A stretch of DNA of 64,000 bases from Lewinellaceae bacterium. GTDB taxonomy: Bacteria > Bacteroidota > Bacteroidia > Chitinophagales > Saprospiraceae. The stretch is taken from positions 1 to 64,000 of the forward strand of contig JACJYC010000006.1 in the NCBI GenBank assembly GCA_020636325.1. Direction: 5' to 3'. The notes below the pieces were generated by a model that made no database searches, was not told the origin of the DNA, and worked only from the letters and a program-made list of their open reading frames with translations. Made by a program: the position numbers and the translations under genes. This document shows, one piece after another, positions 34,996-42,979 of the stretch. The stretch's first letter is position 1. Each line of letters begins with the position of its first letter.

Positions 34996-35032
34996 GCGGC
35001 GTGCGCATTGTTTTACCCTATAACCTGACACA

Positions 35033-35647
35033 ATGAAGAAGATCTATAAATACGGCTTGCTCCTCCTCGCCCTTGGATTTCTGGGGTACCATTCCGTCTA
35101 TTTTAAAAAACTGAGTGCGGTTCGGGCGCAGGCCGGTGCGGAATTTGACTTCCAGGCCTACGCCGACTCCATTTATTACCAGGGCATGTTGAAAAATGAC
35201 CGGGCCGTCGGGCTGCCGGCGCTTTTGGCGGCCGTTCGCACCGATGCGGACGGTGCATTTGAACAATACGGCAACCGGCTGGGAATCGGCAATTCAGCCT
35301 ACTTCATGGTCAGTTGCGCCGGCGAAATTGCGGAGATCACCGCCGATGAGATCCGGCTGGTTACCGATGAGGCCGGGCCGGTCAGCATCAATACCCGGTA
35401 TATTTTCGGCAATGCGTTGCGCGATGCTTCGGGCCTGGTGAAGCTGACGGATTTTAAGACCAATGCGGAATTCAACCGGGTGTCGGAAGCGCTCAATGCC
35501 CTGATCCGAACCAAGGTCATCCCGCCGGTGGTGCAACAACTGCGGGCAGGCGACCGGATTGAGGTGACCGGCGCCGTCAAACTGAGCAAAAAGACGCCCG
35601 AACATCCTGAAATCGTAATCACCCCTGCACAGATAAAGCCGGAATAA
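35033..35647 (+). CDS. DUF2291 protein
   Basis: A 204-residue exported or membrane-anchored protein (hydrophobic segment LLLLALGFLGYHSVYF) of the DUF2291 family, which is almost always encoded between the binding protein and ATPase of ribose-type sugar ABC transporters. The motif GNRLGIGNSAYFMV is recognisable. Its stop overlaps the ATPase start by one base (TAATG). Function unknown; it may assist the periplasmic step of uptake. Confidence 0.85.
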   Translation: MKKIYKYGLLLLALGFLGYHSVYFKKLSAVRAQAGAEFDFQAYADSIYYQGMLKNDRAVGLPALLAAVRTDADGAFEQYGNRLGIGNSAYFMVSCAGEIAEITADEIRLVTDEAGPVSINTRYIFGNALRDASGLVKLTDFKTNAEFNRVSEALNALIRTKVIPPVVQQLRAGDRIEVTGAVKLSKKTPEHPEIVITPAQIKPE

Positions 35648-37173
35648 TGCTGCTCGAAACCCAAAATATTTCAAAATCGTTTCCGGGGGTAAAGGCACTG
35701 GATCAGGTCAGCCTCAGGCTTCAACCGGCCAGTGTCAACGCGTTGCTCGGGGAAAACGGGGCCGGCAAGTCGACCTTGTTGAAAATACTCACCGGCGTGT
35801 ATGCCCGGTATGAAGGGACCATCCTGCTCAACGGCGAGCCGGTCCGGTTCGGGAGCGTGCGGGAAGCCCGGCAGGCGGGCATCGCCATCATCCACCAGGA
35901 ATTGAACCTGGTCCCCCAATTGACCGTCGCGGAAAACCTTTTTCTGGGACAGGAACTGCGCACGCCCCTGGGATTGCTGGATGTTGCCGGGATGAACCGG
36001 AAAACGGAGGAAGTCCTGGCTAAAGTGAACCTGGCCATTCCGCCCCAAACCCGGGTGCAAAGGTTGAAAGTCGGCGAGCAACAATTAGTGGAAATTGCCA
36101 AAGTCTTGCTGACGGATGCCGCCGTGATCCTGATGGACGAACCGACCTCTGCGCTGAGCGACGCGGAAATTGATAACCTCCATCGCATCATCCGGGCCTT
36201 GAAACAGGAAGGCCGGACCATCGTGTACATTTCCCATAAAATGGACGAATTGTTCCGCATAGCGGATACCTACTCCGTATTGCGGGACGGGGTCATGCAA
36301 GGCGAGGGCCGGATGGCGGATACCACGGAACAGGAACTGATCCGGATGATGGTGGGCCGGGATGTCCGGATTGAAACCAAAACAAACGGAACAGGAAAGG
36401 AGGAAGAAGTGTTGCGCGTCTCAGACCTCGGTTTGCAGCACCCCTACGTCAGCCGGCGAATGGCCCTGCAGGGCATTTCTTTTGGTTTGAAAAAAGGGGA
36501 AATCCTCGGCATATTCGGATTGATGGGAGCGGGCCGGACCGAGCTGCTGGAAACCCTTTTCGGGCTGCACCCCGACAGGAGCAAATTCGACCTGGTGTTG
36601 GAAGGGAAGCCGTGCAAGGTCCAATCACCGTTGTCGGCCATCAGGCAAGGTCTGGCCTTTGTGACCGAAGACCGCAAAGGGGAGGGGTTGATCCTGGGGG
36701 CGGATATTTCGGCCAATATCAGCCTGCCGACCCTGGCCGGTAAAGCCGTCCTGCGCAAATCGAAGGAAAATGCCCAAGCCCGGTCCTATATCAGCCGATT
36801 GGCCATAAAGACCCCTTCGGAAGGCCAGCTTTGCCGGAACCTGAGCGGCGGTAACCAGCAAAAAGTGGTGCTGGCCAAGTGGTTATCCACCCAACCAAGG
36901 ATATTGTTCATGGATGAACCTACCAGAGGGATAGACATCAGGGCCAAACACGATTTTTATGAACTGATGAAGCAACTCGCGGCCGGCGGCATGAGCATCA
37001 TCCTGGTCTCGTCCGAAATCCCGGAGATTTTGACCCTGTCGGACCGGATCCTGGTCATGGCAGAAGGTCGGATCACGGCATCCTTTTCCGCTTCCGATGT
37101 GGATGAGGACCGGTTGCTGAAAGCCGCATTGCCTGGTCAAATAAACCCCGATCGCCGACTCCGTCAACCATAG
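35647..37173 (+). CDS. Sugar ABC transporter ATPase (RbsA-type)
   Basis: A 508-residue tandem ATPase. The first nucleotide-binding domain has Walker A GENGAGKST (residues 35-43), Walker B VILMDEPTSAL and a degenerate signature (KVGEQQLVE). The second has GLMGAGRTEL in place of a standard Walker A, signature LSGGNQQKVV and Walker B ILFMDEPTRGID. The degenerate second P-loop is normal for RbsA/MglA proteins. It energises uptake with the permease encoded downstream. Confidence 0.95.
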   Translation: MLLETQNISKSFPGVKALDQVSLRLQPASVNALLGENGAGKSTLLKILTGVYARYEGTILLNGEPVRFGSVREARQAGIAIIHQELNLVPQLTVAENLFLGQELRTPLGLLDVAGMNRKTEEVLAKVNLAIPPQTRVQRLKVGEQQLVEIAKVLLTDAAVILMDEPTSALSDAEIDNLHRIIRALKQEGRTIVYISHKMDELFRIADTYSVLRDGVMQGEGRMADTTEQELIRMMVGRDVRIETKTNGTGKEEEVLRVSDLGLQHPYVSRRMALQGISFGLKKGEILGIFGLMGAGRTELLETLFGLHPDRSKFDLVLEGKPCKVQSPLSAIRQGLAFVTEDRKGEGLILGADISANISLPTLAGKAVLRKSKENAQARSYISRLAIKTPSEGQLCRNLSGGNQQKVVLAKWLSTQPRILFMDEPTRGIDIRAKHDFYELMKQLAAGGMSIILVSSEIPEILTLSDRILVMAEGRITASFSASDVDEDRLLKAALPGQINPDRRLRQP

Positions 37174-37262
37174 GCGACTTCGTCGTCCGGAGGCCGAAGC
37201 CTTAGCGAAGGAGGCAAATCAACCGCCGACCGCCGAAGCTTCAGCGAAGGAGGTAAATCAAC
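37147..37262. repeat. Two GCCGAAGC palindromes inside the operon
   Basis: The 129-bp gap between ATPase and permease holds a CGACTCCGTC..GACTTCGTCGTC segment and two imperfect palindromes (GCCGAAGCCTTAGCGAAGGA at 37193 and GCCGAAGCTTCAGCGAAGGA at 37232). The same family occurs at 5090, 49580, 49696 and 59977. Confidence 0.75.
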
Positions 37263-37302
37263 AGATGAACCCCCAAACCATCACCAAACTCACAAGCCAA
37301 CG

Positions 37303-38277
37303 ATGAACATTACCTTTAACAACCAGCTGCTACGGAGATCTCAATCCCTGATTGCCCTTTTCCTGCTTTGCGCACTCATAGCGCTGCTGTCTGATAAATT
37401 CCTGACAGCAACCAATCTGTGGAATGTGCTGCGACAAATTTCTGTAAACGTATGTATCGCTGTGGGGATGACCCTGGTTGTGCTCATGGCCGGTATTGAC
37501 CTCTCCGTCGGATCCGTGCTGGCGTTCTCCGGCGCCGTCTGTGCGGGATTGATCAAATACGGATTCGCTTTTGAGTCACTGGACCTGTTCGTGGGGTTTA
37601 CTGTCCTTGGCGGGATACTCGGGGCGATGCTCGTCGGTTTGTTGCTGGGCCTTTTCAACGGTTGGGTGATCACGAAATTCGTTGTGCCGCCGTTTGTGGC
37701 CACCCTGGCCATGCTGACCATCGCCCGGGGCATGACCATGTTGTATACCCAGGGCATACCCGTTTCCAACCTGGGGCCTGAACTGGAATATATCGGCTCC
37801 GGCTGGTTGTTGGGTATTCCCGTACCCGTGTGGATCTCTCTGATCGTGGTCCTGGTCTTTGTATTCATCAGCCGGCGAACGGCCTTCGGGCGATACATCT
37901 ATGCCATCGGCGGGAATGAGAAGGTGGCCTTCCTGTCGGGGATCAACATCAACCGGATCAAACTGGCGGTTTACGGCCTGGCCGGCATGCTGGCTGCGGT
38001 CGGCGGCGTGATGGTGACCGCACGGCTCAATTCAGCCCAACCCAATGCCGGGATGACCTACGAACTGGATGCTATCGCGGCGGTCGTCATCGGGGGCACC
38101 TCGCTGTCGGGCGGCGTTGGCTCCGTCACCGGGACCGTCATCGGCGCGGCCATCATCGGGGTGCTGAACAATGGGTTGGTGCTGCTGAACGTCTCCCCGT
38201 TCTGGCAGCAGGTGGCCAAAGGCGTCGTCATCCTGCTGGCCGTGATCATCGACAAAATGAACCGGAAGGAAGCATGA
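37303..38277 (+). CDS. Sugar ABC transporter permease (RbsC-type)
   Basis: A 324-residue inner-membrane permease with eight or more hydrophobic segments and the RbsC motif GMTLVVLMAGIDLSVGSVLA (near residue 50) plus VIGGTSLSGGVGSVTGTVIGA near 264. Its stop overlaps the kinase start (ATGA at 38274-38277), so transport and phosphorylation are translationally coupled. Confidence 0.95.
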   Translation: MNITFNNQLLRRSQSLIALFLLCALIALLSDKFLTATNLWNVLRQISVNVCIAVGMTLVVLMAGIDLSVGSVLAFSGAVCAGLIKYGFAFESLDLFVGFTVLGGILGAMLVGLLLGLFNGWVITKFVVPPFVATLAMLTIARGMTMLYTQGIPVSNLGPELEYIGSGWLLGIPVPVWISLIVVLVFVFISRRTAFGRYIYAIGGNEKVAFLSGININRIKLAVYGLAGMLAAVGGVMVTARLNSAQPNAGMTYELDAIAAVVIGGTSLSGGVGSVTGTVIGAAIIGVLNNGLVLLNVSPFWQQVAKGVVILLAVIIDKMNRKEA

Positions 38278-39776
38278 GCAACGGGCAATTTATCCTGGCG
38301 ATCGATCAGGGTACCAGCAGTACCAAATCTATTGTATTTGACGGATTGGGCCGGCCGGTAGCCAAAGGAACGGCTGCTTTGCACACCGATCATTTTGAGA
38401 ACGGTTTTGTGGAACAGGACCCGGAAGGCATTCTCCGGAATGTGCTGGATTCGGTCCGCTTGTGCGCGGAACAGTTCGTCCAAGCAGGACATGATCTTTC
38501 GGAGATCGCATCCTGCGGCATCAGCAACCAGCGGGAAACCTTTGTACTCTGGGACCGGCAGGGCAGGGCGTTGAGCCAGGCGGTGGTTTGGGCCTGCAAG
38601 CGCTCCACCGCGATCTGCGAGGAGTTGAAAAACAAGGGCCAGGAACCGATGATCCGGCAAAAGACAGGGTTGATCCTGGATCCCTATTTTTCGGGGACAA
38701 AGCTCTTGTGGCTGCTGCAAAACGACGCTGCCTTGAATAAACGGGTCCAGGCCGGGGAGGTCTTTTTCGGAACGGTGGACTGCTGGTTGCTGTATAAGCT
38801 CAGTGGGGGGACTACCTTCCGGACCGACCATACCAATGCATCCCGAACCTTGTTGTTCAATATTCATACCCTGGAGTGGGACCCGGAAATATTGCAAATG
38901 TGGGGGTTGGAAAACCTACGTTTACCGGAAGTCCGTCCGTCTTCTTTTGAGTTCGGACAAAGTGATTTTGAAGGCCTGTTCCCGCAACCGCTTCCCATCA
39001 CCGCCATAATCGGCGATTCCCACGCCGCCGCTTTCGGAGAGGGATGCTACGAACCCGGAACGGCAAAAGCCACCCTGGGTACCGGCTGTTCCATCCTGAT
39101 GAACACGGGCGACAAACCGGTTGATTCGGCCAACGGCATGCTGACCACCATCTGCTGGAGCATGAAGGGCCGCGTCGACTATGCCCTCGAAGGGGCGATC
39201 GTCGCTTGCGGTTCTGCGTTGGAATGGCTCCGGCAGGAATTGAACCTCTTTGATGACCCCGGAGAAACGGAACAAATGGCGCTTGCCGTTCGGGACAATG
39301 CCGGGGTTTACCTCATACCGGCCTTCAGCGGGCTGGGCGCTCCGCATTGGCAAATGAACCGTAAGGCCTCCATAGAAGGCATGACCTTCGGGACAACCAG
39401 GAATCACCTTGTCCGGGCGGCACTGGAATGCATCCCGTACCAGATCAGGGATGTGATCAACGCCATGCAACAGGACATGCGGTCGCCCCTGAAAGAGATT
39501 GCCGTGAACGGAGGGATCGCCAACAACAACTTCGTTATCCGCTTTCTGACCGACCTGCTGGGCGTCAGCCTGACGAAAAGGGAAAATGCGGACGTCTCCG
39601 CACTGGGCGCGGCTTACCTGGCGGGCCTGCAATGCGGCCTTTATGCTGATATTGAACAATTATCCGGGTTAAACCAAGCCCAGACCCAGACTATTTCGCC
39701 GGATTTGCATCGTCAATCCGTACAGGATGATTACCGGAAATGGCAGCAATTTCTGGGCGGAACCCCGGCGATATAA
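38274..39776 (+). CDS. FGGY kinase related to glycerol kinase, altered substrate site
   Basis: A 500-residue carbohydrate kinase whose sequence is closest in appearance to glycerol kinase: DQGTSSTKSIV at the ATP site, SNQRET, LDPYFSGTKLLWLL, PAFSGLGAPHW. Of the residues that hold glycerol in E. coli GlpK, Arg87, Glu88, Trp106, Tyr138 and Asp248 are conserved. The equivalents of GlpK Gln246 and Phe270 are Ser249 (GDSHAA) and Ser273 (GTGCSILMNTG). Both changes enlarge the pocket, so I infer a larger substrate, such as the ketose made by the isomerase. Glycerol is less likely; no glycerol uptake or glpD gene is present. Overlaps the permease gene by four bases. Confidence 0.85.
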   Translation: MSNGQFILAIDQGTSSTKSIVFDGLGRPVAKGTAALHTDHFENGFVEQDPEGILRNVLDSVRLCAEQFVQAGHDLSEIASCGISNQRETFVLWDRQGRALSQAVVWACKRSTAICEELKNKGQEPMIRQKTGLILDPYFSGTKLLWLLQNDAALNKRVQAGEVFFGTVDCWLLYKLSGGTTFRTDHTNASRTLLFNIHTLEWDPEILQMWGLENLRLPEVRPSSFEFGQSDFEGLFPQPLPITAIIGDSHAAAFGEGCYEPGTAKATLGTGCSILMNTGDKPVDSANGMLTTICWSMKGRVDYALEGAIVACGSALEWLRQELNLFDDPGETEQMALAVRDNAGVYLIPAFSGLGAPHWQMNRKASIEGMTFGTTRNHLVRAALECIPYQIRDVINAMQQDMRSPLKEIAVNGGIANNNFVIRFLTDLLGVSLTKRENADVSALGAAYLAGLQCGLYADIEQLSGLNQAQTQTISPDLHRQSVQDDYRKWQQFLGGTPAI

Positions 39777-39874
39777 CGACTTTTTACCACAATACCGGTC
39801 GTTGCCGGATTATTAAGCAGGGATTGATAAGCCTTAGTAAGTTGATTATTGGTAACCCTTATTGATCAGACACC

Positions 39875-41389
39875 ATGAAAAGCAAAACGAAATTCTTGAG
39901 CCTTCTGGCGGCAAGCGCCGTATTCCTCACCAACTGCGAACCCGTACCAGAAGAGATCGCTCCAAAACCGCGTACCATCGTCACAACGGACGGAGAGATC
40001 GACGACGTGGATTCCTTTATCCGGATGCTGCTTTATGCCAATGAGTTCCGCATCGAAGGGCTGATCTATTCCAGCTCCATGTGGCATTACAAAGGCGACG
40101 GCAAAGGCACCGAATTCACTTCGGAAATGGAAATGACGCAAAGGATCTACGGCGCCAGAACGGACCTCCGCTGGCCGGGTACAGCGTGGATGAACCCCCT
40201 GCTGGATGCTTATGGGGAAATTTACCCGAACCTGATCAAACACGCCGAAGGCTACCCAACCGCCGATTACCTGAAAAGCGTGGTACGGGTGGGCAATATC
40301 GATTTTGAAGGGGAAATGGACCAGGATACGGATGGCTCGGATTTCATCAAAGCCAAATTGCTGGACGACAACATGGAACCCCTGTACCTGCAGGTCTGGG
40401 GCGGCACCAATACCATTGCCAGGGCATTGAAGGCCATTGAAGCCGAATTCAAGGGAACGGCGGATTGGGATGCCGTTTACAAAAAAGTCTGCGACAAAGC
40501 CATTATCTACGCTATTCTCGACCAGGACGCCACCTACCGGAAGTATATCGCGCCCAACTGGCCCGGTATCCGGATCTTTTACAATTCGAATCAGTTCTGG
40601 TGTTTTGCCTATCCCTGGAAGCGCGCCGTACCCGAAACACAGCATTTCCTTTTTGAAGGAAAGTTCATGGGTGACGAGATCATCCGCAACCACGGCCCCC
40701 TGCTGTCCCAATACTACAGCTATGGCGACGGTCAGAAGCAGGAAGGCGATGACGAACATACCCACGGTGATTCCACTAAATTGAAAGGCGGCCAATGGGG
40801 CGATTTCGGCCTGTACGATTTTATTTCCGAAGGCGATTCACCGTCCTATCTGCACCTGATCAACGTGGGCCTCGACAACCTCAATCATCCCGAATGGGGC
40901 GGATGGGGCGGCAGGCTGGTGCAATCCGCCGAACAGCCTAACCGTTGGGAGGATGGGGATGCCGCTCAGGACTATAGCCCGTTCACCGGAAAACCGGATC
41001 CCACCTACCCGCAGGTTCGCTGGCTGGAGGCCATTCAGCAGGATTTTGCCGGTCGGGCCGACTGGTGTGTGGCCGACTACAAAAACGCCAATCACCCGCC
41101 CACAGTGGTTACGATGACCGGCGACAGGCTGACCGCCAAACCGGGCGAAAAGGTCCGGTTGGAGATAAAGGCCGAAGACCCCGACGGCGATGAATTGGAA
41201 ACCGTCTTCTGGATCTACAAGGATGTGGGCACCTACAACGGAGATGTTGCCGTTTCCTCGGAAGGCGTAAATGCAACGATCGTCCTTCCTGAAAACGGAA
41301 CAGGCGTCTTGCACGTCATTGCCGAAGTGAAGGACCGCGCCGGGCATCCCATGACCCGCTACCACCGGTTTGTGATTGAGGTGGAGTGA
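39875..41389 (+). CDS. DUF1593 nucleoside-hydrolase-like lipoprotein
   Basis: A 504-residue exported lipoprotein (FLTNC, Cys21). The body is a DUF1593 domain, related to inosine-uridine nucleoside hydrolases: the N-terminal RTIVTTDGEIDDVDSFIRML resembles the calcium-binding DTDxGxDD motif. The C-terminal 100 residues form an immunoglobulin-like domain (PPTVVTMTGDRLTAKPGEKV, EDPDGDEL). It starts 98 bases after the kinase and may be part of the sugar operon; if so it could release the imported sugar from a glycoside or nucleoside outside the cytoplasm. Its stop is one base from the stop of the convergent hydrolase gene. Confidence 0.82.
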   Translation: MKSKTKFLSLLAASAVFLTNCEPVPEEIAPKPRTIVTTDGEIDDVDSFIRMLLYANEFRIEGLIYSSSMWHYKGDGKGTEFTSEMEMTQRIYGARTDLRWPGTAWMNPLLDAYGEIYPNLIKHAEGYPTADYLKSVVRVGNIDFEGEMDQDTDGSDFIKAKLLDDNMEPLYLQVWGGTNTIARALKAIEAEFKGTADWDAVYKKVCDKAIIYAILDQDATYRKYIAPNWPGIRIFYNSNQFWCFAYPWKRAVPETQHFLFEGKFMGDEIIRNHGPLLSQYYSYGDGQKQEGDDEHTHGDSTKLKGGQWGDFGLYDFISEGDSPSYLHLINVGLDNLNHPEWGGWGGRLVQSAEQPNRWEDGDAAQDYSPFTGKPDPTYPQVRWLEAIQQDFAGRADWCVADYKNANHPPTVVTMTGDRLTAKPGEKVRLEIKAEDPDGDELETVFWIYKDVGTYNGDVAVSSEGVNATIVLPENGTGVLHVIAEVKDRAGHPMTRYHRFVIEVE

Positions 41390-41390
41390 A

Positions 41391-42269
41391 TTATTTCAAT
41401 TTGGCATTGAAGAATTCAAGGGTCCGGTTCCACGCCAGATTGGCCGCATCCCAATCGTAGCGCGGCGTTGAATCGTTGTGGAAGCCGTGGTTGACGCTGG
41501 GATATAAATGGGCGTTGTACTCCTTGTTGTTTTTCTGGAGGGCGGCTGCGTAATCCGGCCAACCGGCATTGACCCTTTCATCCAGACCTGCAAAATGCAA
41601 AAGGAGCGGCGCTTTGATGTTGGGCACTTCTTCCGCTGCCGGCTGACCGCCGTAAAACGGGACGGACGCCCGTAATTCAGGAACCCTGACCGCCATCATG
41701 TTGCAGATCCAGCCGCCGAAGCAGAAGCCGACCACGCCGACCTTGCCGGTGCATTCCGGGTGATCCTTCAGGTGTTGGAAAGCCGCGATAAAATCTTCCA
41801 GCATCTCGTTTCGGTCCCTTTTGGATTGGAGGGTCCTGCCGTCGTCGTCGTTGCCCGGATAACCGCCGAGCGGGGACAAGGCATCCGGCGCCAGCGTGAT
41901 GAAACCGGCCAGCGCAGCCCGCCGTCCCACATCGGCGATATGCGGGTTGAGCCCCCGGTTTTCGTGTACCACCACGACGCCGGGCAGTTTCTCCACGCTG
42001 TTCATCGGACGGGCAAGCTGGCCCTTGATCTTGCCGCCGCCTTTCGGAGAATCGTATTCGATGGTTTCGATTTTTAACCGGTCATCATCGGAGCGGACCT
42101 GTTGTTTTTCTTCGTATTTGGGCAAAAGATACTCAAGGATAGCCGGTACGGTCAGGCCGCCGACGGCATAAAATTTGATCTTGTCAACGAATTCCCTGCG
42201 GTCGATCCGGTTATGGGCGTATTGATCGTATAAGTCGAAAACCTCCTGAGATAATTTCATTTTTTTCAT
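41391..42269 (-). CDS. Dienelactone hydrolase family protein
   Basis: A 292-residue alpha/beta hydrolase. The nucleophile motif is VGFCFGGW (Cys, as in dienelactone hydrolases), the Asp is in HFAGLDERV and the His in SVNHGFHND. The N-terminal RRxF-type sequence (DRREFVDKIKFYAVGGLTVP) resembles a twin-arginine signal, so it may be exported. The ATG at 42269 is chosen because codons upstream belong to the noncoding repeat region. Substrate unknown. Confidence 0.88.
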   Translation of the reverse strand: MKKMKLSQEVFDLYDQYAHNRIDRREFVDKIKFYAVGGLTVPAILEYLLPKYEEKQQVRSDDDRLKIETIEYDSPKGGGKIKGQLARPMNSVEKLPGVVVVHENRGLNPHIADVGRRAALAGFITLAPDALSPLGGYPGNDDDGRTLQSKRDRNEMLEDFIAAFQHLKDHPECTGKVGVVGFCFGGWICNMMAVRVPELRASVPFYGGQPAAEEVPNIKAPLLLHFAGLDERVNAGWPDYAAALQKNNKEYNAHLYPSVNHGFHNDSTPRYDWDAANLAWNRTLEFFNAKLK

Positions 42270-42813
42270 GCGTTGGATTTTATGTGATGCGGATAATGGT
42301 AAAAGTCCAAATAAACTGCATTTAAAATCGGGAAATTGTCCCCTTCTTTGCAAGATACCATAATTGCTGTAAACACCGGAGTGAATGGGGTGTTTTTGGT
42401 CTTTTGTGTGGTGTCAAGCGGCAACTTTCCGTTGCCTCTTGACTTGTTGATCAAATGCAAAATGCAAAAGAAAAAATGTAAAATTTAAAAATGCCAGCCG
42501 TTCATTTTTGGAACGTTCGTTGTGTGGAAAATCCGGGAATATCCCATTTGAATGGACGACGAACACTGCTAGCGAGGGTTCCGGCATCAGCAGATGGGCC
42601 GTTAAGAAATTGGCCGGAATGCAGTGGCCGCACAGAATACTGTTTGAGCCCGACCCAGAAAATTAGGGCAAAGAAGGGCTGCCAGATAATCAAGAATACC
42701 AGGTAACAACAAAAATCTAAAGGCGAGTTTATTCTGTGCAACGGAATGCAGGGCGATTTTAGGCACAGCTGCGTAGCCGGGGCCTTTTCTTTGGTTACCG
42801 GTGGACAGCAGTG

Positions 42814-42846
42814 GTTACTTTCTTTTGGGCGCCAAAAGAAAGTGAC
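42814..42846. repeat. Hairpin H1, copy 1
   Basis: Twelve-base arms ACTTTCTTTTGG and CCAAAAGAAAGT around GCG, extended to 15 bp with one G-U pair. The same 33 bp occur at 43491-43523, 44175-44207 and 44856-44888. Confidence 0.9.
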
Positions 42847-42952
42847 AAGGCTAAAGGCAACGCCAAGCAAAGAAGACATTGGAGTGAAAGGGTTGTTTTT
42901 ACCTTTTTAGTGGTTAACCCTTGGTTTCTAATCGTTGCTTCTGGTCTTTGTC

Positions 42953-42979
42953 CCTTTTTTGGCATTGCCCCAAAAAAGG
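42953..42979. repeat. Hairpin H2, copy 1
   Basis: Ten-base arms CCTTTTTTGG and CCAAAAAAGG with loop CATTGCC. Copies at 43632-43658 and 44315-44341; missing from the truncated fourth unit. Confidence 0.9.
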
